Assembly: GCF_003477605.1 (NCBI RefSeq)
Contig: NZ_QUDR01000012.1
Location: 27,911-91,910, forward strand
Length of the DNA stretch: 64,000 nucleotides
Reading direction: 5' to 3'
Source of the DNA: Clostridium sp. AF37-5
GTDB taxonomy: Bacteria > Bacillota > Clostridia > Lachnospirales > Lachnospiraceae
The position numbers and the translations under genes are program-made. Under the pieces are notes generated by a model. The model did no database searches, was not told the DNA's origin, and saw only the letters and a program-made list of their open reading frames with translations. Numbering within the stretch: position 1 is the stretch's first letter; every line of letters starts with the position of its first letter. Positions 1 to 8,440 of the stretch are shown here, one piece after another.

Positions 1-5
1 TTTGC

Positions 6-536
6 ATGTTTGTTATGGGAGCATTAAACCGGGATTTGAGAGATAAAAGGTATTTATCGACAATGGGTTGTCTTTTGTCTGTTATGTTGATTGTTTGTGT
101 ATGCTTTTTTCCATTTCCGTATCAAGATGAATTATTGCAGACGATGATTACGGATGGAGAAGGACTGGGGAATAATTTTATTCCGTTTCATACAATAATA
201 TCTATTTTTGGTGAAGCAATAACATATCATACATATGGCACTTTGTGTTATCAATTTTTTGGAAACATTCTTTTATTTATACCTTTTGGTTTTTCACTTT
301 GCTATTATTTTAAAGAAGGCAAAAAGTTTTTCAAGGTATTATGCTGCATTATTCTTGTAACAGTTTTAGTAGAAGTTTGGCAGGGAGCATTTAACGCTAT
401 GTTACAAGTAAATTACCGTTGTGTTGATATTGATGATGTAATGTTAAATACCATTGGGGGAATTTTTGGCTTTTGTGTGGCTTATTTTGGGATTCCGCGG
501 TTGCAGACAATTTTTAAGAAAACAAAGAATAATTAG
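6..536 (+). CDS. VanZ-like family membrane protein (start possibly outside window)
   Basis: A 176-residue integral membrane protein of the VanZ-like family. The visible family signature is a hydrophobic block ending in NILLFIPFGF (residues 87-96), a Glu-Val-Trp-Gln at 123-126, and DIDDVMLNTIGG (141-152). Hydrophobic stretches at about 18-36, 84-100, 110-126 and 148-163 suggest four membrane segments. VanZ relatives are often linked to glycopeptide tolerance, but most homologues have no proven role, so none is assigned. The first ATG is 6 bases from the window edge and the frame is open upstream, so the true start and its ribosome binding site cannot be judged; ATG at 15 is an alternative. It converges on pncB. 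Confidence 0.8.
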   Translation: MFVMGALNRDLRDKRYLSTMGCLLSVMLIVCVCFFPFPYQDELLQTMITDGEGLGNNFIPFHTIISIFGEAITYHTYGTLCYQFFGNILLFIPFGFSLCYYFKEGKKFFKVLCCIILVTVLVEVWQGAFNAMLQVNYRCVDIDDVMLNTIGGIFGFCVAYFGIPRLQTIFKKTKNN

Positions 537-636
537 TACAAGAAAAGGAAGAAACATTATGCCCTTCTATGGCTATTATTTGATGAGTTAGAAGGATGGA
601 AATGTTTTGTATCTTTGTATACGAAAATAACAATTT

Positions 637-661
637 GTAGGACGCTTACTCAGCGTCCTAC
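637..661. terminator. Hairpin between convergent VanZ-like gene and pncB
   Basis: A perfect 10-bp stem (GTAGGACGCT / AGCGTCCTAC) with a 5-nt loop. The pncB stop codon lies inside the stem (650-652), so the last pncB codons form one arm. The T-tracts on both sides are broken, so terminator strength is uncertain; it could serve both convergent genes. Confidence 0.55.
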
Positions 662-2095
662 TTCATTTAATAATTCTTTTTTCATTTCATACAACTTGTC
701 AGACAAATCAACAAATACTTCCTGAGGATTAACCAGACGTCTTGATTCTTCCCACATCGTTTCCAATTGCTCCTTGCAGTGTTTTTGAATTTCCATAACG
801 GATGGCGAGTCGTAAACACACTGTCCGTTTTTGAAAATAGGAACTAAAATTTCTTTCATCGTGTAGGTGCCGCCTTCAAGACGCGTTTTTTTCCAAGTAG
901 CATTCGGGTCAAAAAGAAGCAAATCTTCGGATTCGTCAAAGGTTTCGTCCGCAAGTGTTATGTAATCGGCACGGATTTTTCCGGATTCTTTGTCGTAAAT
1001 GCGGTAAACCGTTTTGTTGCCAGGATTTGTGATTTTTGCCGGGTTTTCGGATAATTTGATTTTTGGAATCATTTCTCCGTCAATTTCTACCGCAGCCAAT
1101 TTGTATACACCGCCAAACGCAGGTGTGTTTTTGGATGTAATCAGGTTTGTGCCAACGCCCCAGGAATCAATGCAGGCACCCTGTGAGAGCAGAGAGTCAA
1201 TCAGATATTCATCCAAATCACTTGAAGCACAGATTTCGGCGTCCGGAAATCCCGCATCGTCTAACATTTTTCTTGCTTTTTTTGAAAGGTAAGCAAGGTC
1301 GCCGCTGTCGAGACGAATGCCATATTTTTTCGGCATGCGGTTCTGCTCACTCAATTCTTCAAATACACGGATGGCATTCGGTACGCCCGAACGAAGGGTG
1401 TCATAGGTGTCAACAAGAAGTGTCGTGTTATTTGGATACAATTCGGCATATTTGCGGAATGCAGTCAATTCATCCCCATAACTCATAATCCAGCTGTGTG
1501 CGTGCGTGCCAAGTGCGGGAACATCATATTCTTTTGCGCAAATTACGTTGCTTGTACCAATACATCCGCCAATGACAGCCGCACGTGCCCCGAATGTACC
1601 GGCATCCGGTCCCTGTGCGCGCCGCAGACCAAATTCCATAACGCCACCGCCCTTTGCTGCATAGCAGACACGGGAAGCTTTTGTTGCAATCAGGCTTTGG
1701 TGGTTAATCAGATTTAAGAGTGCTGTTTCCACTAACTGCGCCTCTAAAATCGGTGCGACAACTTTTAAAAGCGGCTCGCGCGGAAAGACTACGGTACCTT
1801 CCGGAATCGCATAAATATCCCCTGTAAAATGAAAACTTGCAAGATAATCCAAAAAGTCTTCATCAAACACGCCAAGACCGCGTAAGTAATCAATATCCTC
1901 ATAATCAAAGTGAAGGCTTTTGACATAGTCAATTACCTGAGCCAGTCCGGCACATACGGCATACGCACCATCATCCGGATTCTGACGGTAAAATAAATCA
2001 AAAACAACACAATTTGATGCATGATTTTTAAAATAGCCCTGCATCATTGTGATTTCGTAAAAATCAGTAAGCAGAGTAAAATTTCGATTATCCAT
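650..2095 (-). CDS. pncB: Nicotinate phosphoribosyltransferase
   Basis: A 481-residue cytosolic enzyme of NAD salvage that converts nicotinate and PRPP (with ATP) to nicotinate mononucleotide. Family signatures are the N-terminal LLTDFYEITM (8-17), FGLRRAQG (155-162), GTHAHSW (196-202), which should hold the catalytic/phosphorylated histidine, and RLDSGDL (261-267) of the phosphoribosyl-binding barrel. Length is normal for the family. The start is preceded by a GAGAGG-type ribosome binding site on the minus strand. It is transcribed alone, divergently from the 2854 gene, and its upstream region contains the first large palindromic repeat. Confidence 0.96.
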   Translation of the reverse strand: MDNRNFTLLTDFYEITMMQGYFKNHASNCVVFDLFYRQNPDDGAYAVCAGLAQVIDYVKSLHFDYEDIDYLRGLGVFDEDFLDYLASFHFTGDIYAIPEGTVVFPREPLLKVVAPILEAQLVETALLNLINHQSLIATKASRVCYAAKGGGVMEFGLRRAQGPDAGTFGARAAVIGGCIGTSNVICAKEYDVPALGTHAHSWIMSYGDELTAFRKYAELYPNNTTLLVDTYDTLRSGVPNAIRVFEELSEQNRMPKKYGIRLDSGDLAYLSKKARKMLDDAGFPDAEICASSDLDEYLIDSLLSQGACIDSWGVGTNLITSKNTPAFGGVYKLAAVEIDGEMIPKIKLSENPAKITNPGNKTVYRIYDKESGKIRADYITLADETFDESEDLLLFDPNATWKKTRLEGGTYTMKEILVPIFKNGQCVYDSPSVMEIQKHCKEQLETMWEESRRLVNPQEVFVDLSDKLYEMKKELLNEVGR

Positions 2096-2211
2096 ACTAA
2101 CCTCTCAATCTGCGCAAAACTCAAAAAGTGCGCGTTTGCTTTTCAATCGTAATTCTTATTTTAGTAGAAAAAGAGATATCTTTCAAGTTAAACTGAGTTT
2201 TGGTTTGTGTT

Positions 2212-2410
2212 AGGGGGCGTTGGCGCCTTTTTGGTTTTCGTAATTTATCAAGAAAAGTTTGTGCTTCGTGGGTGCTCCCGCTTAACAAACGCGTAAGGGT
2301 ATGGGCATGCAAAATACGCAATGCCTCATACCCACGTGTTTGTACCCACTCACCCCAAATCTTTTCTTGATAAATTACGGGGAATCCAAAAAGATTGCTA
2401 ACGAACCCCT
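2212..2410 (+). repeat. Palindromic repeat family 1, copy 1 (orientation A)
   Basis: A 199-nt imperfect palindrome that folds into one long hairpin. The outer ends are AGGGG/CCCCT. The next arm pairs CGTAATTTATCAAGAAAAG with its complement near 2361-2379. A one-sided bulge GCTCCCGCTTAA is followed by the inner hairpin (about 2286-2342: CAAAC/GTTTG, GGGTATG/CATACCC, GGCAT/ATGCC, loop AAAATAC). The core matches the five other copies. It lies between divergent genes and contains no credible gene. Confidence 0.85.
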
Positions 2411-2435
2411 GATGCAAACTAATAACTTTGACCTC

Positions 2436-2475
2436 ATATGCAACCTTTCTTCTCGGAAAAAGACAAAAGAGCTGC
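2436..2475 (+). repeat. 40-nt repeat family 2, unit 1
   Basis: A 40-nt unit with CAAC at positions 6-9 and AAAGAGCTGC at 31-40. It has the same spacing as seven related units in this window; GCAAC and the terminal GYTGC are complementary ends. Copy 1 of the large palindrome ends 26 nt upstream. Confidence 0.6.
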
Positions 2476-2488
2476 ATGCCTTTTGAAC

Positions 2489-2530
2489 AAAAGCAACCCA
2501 AAACAACGGAAAATTAGAAGAAAGAGTTGC
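2489..2530 (+). repeat. 40-nt repeat family 2, unit 2 (42 nt)
   Basis: A tandem neighbour of unit 1, same strand, 42 nt long, with CAAC at 6-9 and AAAGAGTTGC at the end. The remaining 2531-2853 is AT-rich (about 320 nt) and shows nothing else I can support beyond the upstream region of the next gene. Confidence 0.55.
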
Positions 2531-2853
2531 ATAGAACCATAAAGCCATCTTGACCATACATATAGTTCCCCTCAATTTTTTTGATACTATACTGGAACCC
2601 AATTGGCAGCAAATACTTAACATAGCTCAAATATCATTGAAATTTCTCAAAAAGAAAATGTCGATATAAATCACTTGCTTTTTAAATAATAGTAATACTT
2701 AGTTGTGTATATATCTATGAAATTTGTAATATCTTAATTGCCTGTAAATTGGGATTAAAGACTAATATAGATAATGACAATAGAATAACTAAGGAGTATA
2801 ATAAGTAACTACAGGTGTTGTATTACGTGGGAATTGAAAGAGAGGGATAAATG

Positions 2854-3654
2854 ATGAATATAAGTTGGAAACGTGTTTGGATTCTTATAAAAAAATGGAG
2901 ACTGTTTATTATTAGTTCTGCTATAGCAGTTCTCTCATTAATATTTGTAATAAAGACATATGGCGAAACAAATGAGAGTTGTAAATTGATTAATGATATT
3001 GCAGTGTCCTTTTTTTCTGGGGCTCTTTTTGCTGATGTAACTTTTTTTGTTGAAATAAGAATTGCAACGCAAAAAGAATGGCAACAATTTGCTAATGTTA
3101 TTTCAAAATACATTTTTGAACTTGACAAAAAAATTTTCGAATTAGAGAAGGAAAACATTCTAACAGAGGATAGAAATAGAATAAGAGAATTGGAACACAT
3201 TAATGAGTGCATTGGAGAAATGATTGATGAGATACGTCAGTATAATATGATATATTTTCTGAAGGCATATCAAATGGAAGTTTTTTTAGGAAAATTGTTA
3301 TGTGTTATTGAAAGATATCTAGAGATTATTAAAAAAGAAGAGAAAATAGAAAAGCAGAAAAAACTTTTTTCTAGATTAATGAAGAAATTAATTATAGAGA
3401 AAGAGGTGCCCGTTGAAGAAGCGGCAGAGGTGTATCCTTATGATTCTTTTTGCGAAAATGATTTAGATGAAGTTGATAAATTGGTATTAAATGGTATGAG
3501 TGATTCTACAATGAATGATAAACTAAAAATTTGTGATGATTCTGACCTTTCTCATGGAACGGAGTATAGTTTTGCAGAGAAACTAAAAAAGAGATATAAC
3601 ATTGTTAATTATTATATTGTACATGTTTTGCCGAAGGAGCATTTTTTGTTTTAG
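2854..3654 (+). CDS. Hypothetical membrane-anchored, charged helical protein
   Basis: I do not recognise this 266-residue protein. It has a short basic N-terminus, two hydrophobic segments (about residues 17-35 and 46-66), and then a long Lys/Glu-rich, probably helical or coiled-coil cytoplasmic region (about 80-185). An acidic stretch and a basic tail follow. ATG at 2854 is preferred over 2851 because the AGAGGG ribosome binding site (2841-2846) is better spaced from it. The gene is visibly more AT-rich than its neighbours, has no operon partner, and is bracketed by family-1 palindromes copy 1 and copy 2 in inverted orientation. That suggests an accessory or acquired gene. Function unknown. 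Confidence 0.65.
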   Translation: MNISWKRVWILIKKWRLFIISSAIAVLSLIFVIKTYGETNESCKLINDIAVSFFSGALFADVTFFVEIRIATQKEWQQFANVISKYIFELDKKIFELEKENILTEDRNRIRELEHINECIGEMIDEIRQYNMIYFLKAYQMEVFLGKLLCVIERYLEIIKKEEKIEKQKKLFSRLMKKLIIEKEVPVEEAAEVYPYDSFCENDLDEVDKLVLNGMSDSTMNDKLKICDDSDLSHGTEYSFAEKLKKRYNIVNYYIVHVLPKEHFLF

Positions 3655-3759
3655 TACTCCAAAACTGATTGTACGCAGCCTTAGAATAGGAGCGTTTCTT
3701 GTTAAGCATTTTTTATAAGAGAAAGAATCATACTAAGTTTCAAATGCGTAGTTTGTGAC

Positions 3760-3958
3760 AGGGGGGCACTTCCGATTTTTTGTTTTCTAATAAATCATCA
3801 AGAAAAGATTTGGGGTGAGTGGGTACAAACACGTGGGTATCTGGCATTGCGTATTTTGCATGCCGATACCCATACGCGTTTGTTAAGCGGGAGCGCCCAC
3901 GAAGCACAAACTTTTCTTGATGATTTATGGAAACCTAAAAAATCGGCAACGACCCCCT
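3760..3958 (-). repeat. Palindromic repeat family 1, copy 2 (reverse orientation)
   Basis: A 199-nt palindrome of the same length and end sequences as copy 1 (AGGGGG/CCCCCT, then CCGATTTTTT/AAAAAATCGG, then ATAAATCATCAAGAAAAG and its complement). The inner hairpin is the reverse complement of copy 1's core. Its right end lies 3 nt before the -35 box of the polysaccharide operon. Short open frames inside it are by-products of the repeat. Confidence 0.85.
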
Positions 3959-3961
3959 ACA

Positions 3962-3991
3962 TTGACAATAACTTTCCATCTATGGTAAAAT
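3962..3991 (+). promoter_or_regulatory. Sigma-A promoter of the polysaccharide operon
   Basis: TTGACA (3962-3967), 18-nt spacer, TAAAAT (3986-3991) with an extended TG at 3983-3984. It lies 47 nt before the start codon of the priming transferase. The adjacent palindrome could influence this promoter; that is inference. Confidence 0.7.
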
Positions 3992-4037
3992 TACTATACT
4001 TGTGCATGACAGACAGTTTGGGAGGTGGATGGTTGTC

Positions 4038-5474
4038 ATGAATAAAAATTATGACCCGTACAAGAAGACGATTTTGTTCTTCTTTTCCTTAATAAGCGTG
4101 GCATTGATGGCGACAGTTTTTGCGTATTTCTGGTACCGCGTGTACTGGGACACGATGTACTTTTTCCATTTCTACCGCAAAGGTAACTGGGCTTTGATTG
4201 GGCTTTACGCAATTTTAGTGTACTTTTTCTCAACGATGTATGGGGCACTCAGAATTGGACAGCTGCGGCGGATGGAAGTGGTGCTGTCGCAGTTTTTAGC
4301 TACATTTTTAGCAAATATTGTGATGTATTTCGTGATTTGTCTGCTGGCTTTTGGGCTTGTCAATCCGGGATACATGATTTTGATGCAGTTAATTGACTGC
4401 GTGATTGCGGTTGTTTGGACAGTTGTGACGAGACGATTGTATAACCGCATTTTCCAGCCGTGGAAAATTCTTCTGATTTATGGTGACAGACCGGCGTCGG
4501 AGTTAGTCGATAAATTGGAGACAAGACGTGATAAGTATGCGATTTACGGGGCAATTGATGCCCATGCCGGAATCGACCGCATTGCCGAGACGGTGAAAGA
4601 TTATCAGGCGGTTTTGATTGGAGATATTGCGGCGGAAACAAGAAATGAAATTTTAAAATATTGTTATGGAAATGGAATCCGGGCGTATGTAATGCCGAAG
4701 ATTTCCGATATTATTTTGATGGGTGGCGACGAAATTCATGTGTTTGACACCCCATTTTTGCTGTCTAAGGGATATTCTTTGAGTTTCGACCAGCGGTTTT
4801 GGAAGCGTACGGTAGATTTGCTCATTGCGGTGCCGCTTACGATTTTATTGTCGCCGATTATGCTCTTGGTGGCATTTGCGATAAAATGCTGCGACGGAGG
4901 TCCGGTTTTTTACAGGCAGGTGCGGTGCACGAAAGACAATCGGGAATTTTCTATTTTAAAATTCCGCAGCATGATTGTGGATGCCGAAAAGTCGGGAGAA
5001 GCCGTTCTTGCCAAAGAGCATGATGAGCGGATTACGCCGGTGGGCCGTTTTTTGCGTGCTGTCCGGTTAGATGAACTGCCACAGCTTTTTAACGTGCTTT
5101 CCGGGGATATGTCGCTTGTCGGACCGAGACCGGAGCGGCCGGAAATTATTGCAGAATACCAGAAAGAAATGCCGGAGTTTGTTTTCCGCACCCGTGTAAA
5201 AGCCGGAGTGACCGGATTTGCACAGATTTACGGAAAATACAACACCGTTCCCTATGACAAACTGAAACTGGATTTGTTTTATATTGAAAATTACTCTCTG
5301 TGGATGGACTTGAAACTGATTCTTATGACAGTAAAAACCGTTTTGAAAAAGGACTCGACAGAGGGCGTGGATACCGACCAGACAACGGGATTGAAAGAAC
5401 ACACCGAGGGCAACGAAGAGGTCGAACGCAAGATTCAGGAATATACATCCAGGGAGGAATCGCATCATGAGTAA
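4038..5474 (+). CDS. Polyprenyl-phosphate sugar-1-phosphate transferase (priming)
   Basis: A 478-residue membrane enzyme that should start polysaccharide synthesis by moving a sugar-1-phosphate from a nucleotide sugar to undecaprenyl phosphate. About four membrane segments occupy the first 135 residues, followed by a CoA-binding-like middle domain. The catalytic bacterial sugar transferase domain starts at KRTVDLL (about 256) and includes FRSM (309-312), LDELPQL (344-350) and DMSLVGPRP (357-365). ATG at 4038 is chosen because GGAGG at 4021-4025 is well spaced; the earlier GTG at 4002 and ATG at 4029 are not. It is the first gene of the operon, and its end overlaps the next gene by 8 nt. The sugar transferred cannot be told from sequence. 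Confidence 0.92.
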   Translation: MNKNYDPYKKTILFFFSLISVALMATVFAYFWYRVYWDTMYFFHFYRKGNWALIGLYAILVYFFSTMYGALRIGQLRRMEVVLSQFLATFLANIVMYFVICLLAFGLVNPGYMILMQLIDCVIAVVWTVVTRRLYNRIFQPWKILLIYGDRPASELVDKLETRRDKYAIYGAIDAHAGIDRIAETVKDYQAVLIGDIAAETRNEILKYCYGNGIRAYVMPKISDIILMGGDEIHVFDTPFLLSKGYSLSFDQRFWKRTVDLLIAVPLTILLSPIMLLVAFAIKCCDGGPVFYRQVRCTKDNREFSILKFRSMIVDAEKSGEAVLAKEHDERITPVGRFLRAVRLDELPQLFNVLSGDMSLVGPRPERPEIIAEYQKEMPEFVFRTRVKAGVTGFAQIYGKYNTVPYDKLKLDLFYIENYSLWMDLKLILMTVKTVLKKDSTEGVDTDQTTGLKEHTEGNEEVERKIQEYTSREESHHE

Positions 5475-6612
5475 AAAAGCATTACTGGTAACAAGAGTCA
5501 GCGGCTTTGTACCACAGTTTGAAATGAACAACGTGAAAATATTACAGGAAATGGGATATGAAATCCATTATGCGGCAAACTTTGATGTTGTTGTGTATGG
5601 AAAAGACAATTCCCGGCTGATGGGCACGGGAATCCACCGACATCATATTCCGTTTGGGCGCTCGCCATTTTCCAGGGATGTGCGGACGTGCTATTTGGCG
5701 TTGAAAAAACTGATGCTTGAGGAAAAATTTGATTTGATTCACTGCCATATGCCGATGACAGGAGTTCTCACACGCAAAGCGGCAGAGAAAGTATACAAAA
5801 TGACAGGAAGAAAAGTTCCTGTTATTTATACCGCACATGGCTTTCATTTTTATGAGGGTGCACCGGTTTCCAATTGGAAATATTATGTAGCGGAAAAGCA
5901 TTATGCGAGATATACGGATAAACTTTTGGTGATTAATCAGGAAGATTATGCGAGGGCAAAAAAATTCCCGATTCGCGGAAATGTGGAATATGTGCAGGGT
6001 GTTGGCTTGAAACCGGCCCCTGAAAAAGACCCTGATTTTGATATGCGGAAAGCATACGGAATCCCGGCGGACCACAAAGTAGTTGTGAGTGTTGGCGAGC
6101 TGACGGAAGGAAAAAATAATGAAGTTATGCTCCGGGCGATGGATCGATTCCGCAGAAAAAAACTGACGTATCTTATTTGTGGTACTGGTGCGATGGAAGA
6201 ACATCTGCGCACCGTGGTGCGGGAGATGCATCTTGATGAACAGGTGGTATTTGCCGGTTACTGTGAGAAAATTCCGGATGTTCTTTTGCAGGCAGACTGC
6301 TTTGCCTTTCCATCGAAGCGTGAAGGACTTCCGGTAGCGATGATGGAGGCAATGCGTGCCGGACTCCCGGTGCTTGCCTTAGATATCCGTGGAAACCATG
6401 ATTTGATTTCCGATGGAGAAGGCGGATTTTTATTTGAAGAGGGAAATGCATCCGATTATGTAAAAGGTCTTTCCTTTTTCTTAGATTACCCGGAAGAGGC
6501 AAAACGGATGGGTGAATGGAACAAAAAAAGAGTGCAGGATTTTTCGATTGATTTAGTGGAAGAAAAAATGCGGAGAATTTATGCAGAGGCAGAAAGCGGG
6601 GAATTGAAATGA
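5467..6612 (+). CDS. Glycosyltransferase family 4 (EpsD-like)
   Basis: A 381-residue GT-B glycosyltransferase. The N-terminal acceptor domain includes IHCHMP (91-96) and the TAHGFHFY region (about 122-129), typical of EPS-type GT4 enzymes. The C-terminal donor-binding domain has GELTEGKN (210-217) and FPSKREGLPVAMMEA (281-295), the E-x7-E-type nucleotide-sugar site. It probably adds the second sugar to the lipid-linked primer at the inner membrane face. The start overlaps the upstream gene by 8 nt behind GGGAGG, and its stop overlaps the next gene as ATGA, so translation is probably coupled. Confidence 0.9.
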   Translation: MSKKALLVTRVSGFVPQFEMNNVKILQEMGYEIHYAANFDVVVYGKDNSRLMGTGIHRHHIPFGRSPFSRDVRTCYLALKKLMLEEKFDLIHCHMPMTGVLTRKAAEKVYKMTGRKVPVIYTAHGFHFYEGAPVSNWKYYVAEKHYARYTDKLLVINQEDYARAKKFPIRGNVEYVQGVGLKPAPEKDPDFDMRKAYGIPADHKVVVSVGELTEGKNNEVMLRAMDRFRRKKLTYLICGTGAMEEHLRTVVREMHLDEQVVFAGYCEKIPDVLLQADCFAFPSKREGLPVAMMEAMRAGLPVLALDIRGNHDLISDGEGGFLFEEGNASDYVKGLSFFLDYPEEAKRMGEWNKKRVQDFSIDLVEEKMRRIYAEAESGELK

Positions 6613-7607
6613 AACTTTTGACGGTGTCCATAGCCGCCTATCATGTGGAGGATTATCTTCGTGAAACATTGGATAGTTTTTTGATTCCGGAAGTAACGGA
6701 CCAGTTAGAAGTTTTGATTGTAAATGATGGTTCCGGTGAAGGGGTCAATGAAATTGCCCGTGAATATGAGGCTAATTATCCGGATGTATTCCGTTTGATT
6801 GATAAAGAAAATGGCGGTCATGGTTCGACGGTAAACCGCGGAATCGAAGAGGCAGCGGGTAAATATTTTAAGACCGTTGACGGGGACGATTACGTGTCCG
6901 CAGAAGGCTTGAAAGAGTTGCTTTCATATCTTCAGACCGCAGAGGCTGATTTGGTGGTGAATGACTACCATAGTTTTAACGATGCTTCCGGTGAAATGGT
7001 GAGTGAGATGCACCATGAATTTCCGGAAAAAGAGTATCGGAAAACGTATCCATTTGAGAAAGTCTGCGGCAAAGTTTACATTAATATGCATGCTGCTACT
7101 TACCGCACGGAATTGCTGAAAAAAATGGGAAGACGTCTGGATGAACATTGTTTTTATGTGGACGCCGAGTATAATTTGTATCCGATTCCGTTTGTGAAAA
7201 CAATTGCGTTTTTGGAAAAGCAGGTGTACTGTTACAGACTTGGGATGGAGACGCAGAGTATGAACATCCGAAATATGCAGAAAAACTGCGCACACCATGA
7301 GATGGTGCTGACACATTTGCTGGAATTTTATAAGGAAGAAGCAGAGCGTCTGACGCCGGAGAAAAAAGCATATGTGGCGGAAGGCGTAGCGAAAATATTG
7401 ACAAGCCAGTATAAAATTTATTTGAGTTATCCGGCAGAGGCGGTTCACAAAAATCAAATTGTGGCTTGGGATAAACGAATTAAAAAAGAATTTCCGGATA
7501 TTTACCACAGTGTGACAAACCGTGCCGTGAAAATGCTGCGGCATAGTGGGTATGGATTGTATCGTTTGGCGTCGTATTTATGCCGGAAGGCATACGGATG
7601 CGACTAG
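6609..7607 (+). CDS. Glycosyltransferase family 2
   Basis: A 332-residue GT-A fold transferase. Nucleotide-sugar motifs are VNDGS (38-42) and the metal-binding DGDD (91-94), followed by acceptor-side sequence with no transmembrane segment. It acts on the cytoplasmic side in building the operon's polysaccharide; donor and linkage are unknown. The 4-nt ATGA overlap with the GT4 gene indicates co-translation. The ABC permease gene begins 16 nt after its stop. Confidence 0.9.
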   Translation: MKLLTVSIAAYHVEDYLRETLDSFLIPEVTDQLEVLIVNDGSGEGVNEIAREYEANYPDVFRLIDKENGGHGSTVNRGIEEAAGKYFKTVDGDDYVSAEGLKELLSYLQTAEADLVVNDYHSFNDASGEMVSEMHHEFPEKEYRKTYPFEKVCGKVYINMHAATYRTELLKKMGRRLDEHCFYVDAEYNLYPIPFVKTIAFLEKQVYCYRLGMETQSMNIRNMQKNCAHHEMVLTHLLEFYKEEAERLTPEKKAYVAEGVAKILTSQYKIYLSYPAEAVHKNQIVAWDKRIKKEFPDIYHSVTNRAVKMLRHSGYGLYRLASYLCRKAYGCD

Positions 7608-7623
7608 AGAATGGAGGTAGTGT

Positions 7624-8427
7624 ATGTCATTATTTGTTGCCAGAATAAAGGGCTTTGTCCGATTCAAAGATTTGATGGGACAGCTTGTGAGCAGGGATTT
7701 GAAATTGAAATACCGCCGCAGTGTGCTGGGCTATTTGTGGAGTGTATTAAACCCGCTGTTTATTATGATTATCATGGCGATTGTATTTTCTAAAATGTTT
7801 ACGAGAGCCAGTATTACTAACTTCCCGGTATATTTGATGAGCGGCCAGGTTATGTTTAACTTTATGAATCTGTCCACGAAATCGGCGATTCAGTCGATTA
7901 ACGGAAGTGCATCACTCCTCAAAAAAACATATGTACCGAAATACGTTTTTACCGTTTCAAAAATTATCAGTGGTTTGATTGACTGTGTATTTTCAATGGG
8001 AGCGCTTTTGATTGTTATGTTATTTACCGGGGGAGAATTTACGTGGCGGCTTTTTCTGTTCCCGCTTGTGCTCGCACAGAATTTTGTATTTACGATGGGG
8101 CTGGGACTTTTCTTGGCCGCAACCAATGTATTTTTCCGGGATATCCAGTATATTTACAATGCCATTACAACGGCATGGCTTTATTTGACACCGATGTTTT
8201 ATCCGATTGAGGCACTGCCACAGAATCTTCAGTACATTGTATCGCATCTGAATCCGATGTACTCCTATGTTTCACAGTTTCGTATGCTGACGCTGCCAGG
8301 GTTCGTGCCGGCTGGAATCAGTATTATGTGGCTCATTATAATTGGAATTGTGTCGGCATTTCTGATGCTCATCATCGGACTGTGGGTATTTGTAAAGACG
8401 CAGGACAAATTTATTTTGTATATTTAA
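7624..8427 (+). CDS. ABC-2 polysaccharide/teichoic acid export permease (TagG/Wzm type)
   Basis: A 267-residue membrane component of an ABC exporter for lipid-linked polymers. An amphipathic N-terminus (LKLKYRRSVLGYLWSVLNP, residues 24-42) precedes six hydrophobic segments, and the conserved TPMFYPI lies before the last third; this is the usual layout of the TagG/Wzm/RfbA permeases. It has a GGAGG ribosome binding site at 7612-7616 (ATGGAGGTAGTGT). It should pair with the ATPase encoded 13 nt downstream to flip the finished polymer across the membrane, in place of a Wzx/Wzy system, which is absent here. Confidence 0.93.
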   Translation: MSLFVARIKGFVRFKDLMGQLVSRDLKLKYRRSVLGYLWSVLNPLFIMIIMAIVFSKMFTRASITNFPVYLMSGQVMFNFMNLSTKSAIQSINGSASLLKKTYVPKYVFTVSKIISGLIDCVFSMGALLIVMLFTGGEFTWRLFLFPLVLAQNFVFTMGLGLFLAATNVFFRDIQYIYNAITTAWLYLTPMFYPIEALPQNLQYIVSHLNPMYSYVSQFRMLTLPGFVPAGISIMWLIIIGIVSAFLMLIIGLWVFVKTQDKFILYI

Positions 8428-8440
8428 GGAGGAGAATGGC

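Noticed and set aside
3847..4041. Open frame through palindrome copy 2 whose peptide resembles one on the opposite strand of copy 1 (2121-2501)
   Set aside because: The similarity follows from the shared DNA repeat; there is no ribosome binding site, and the frame is not kept in the other copies.
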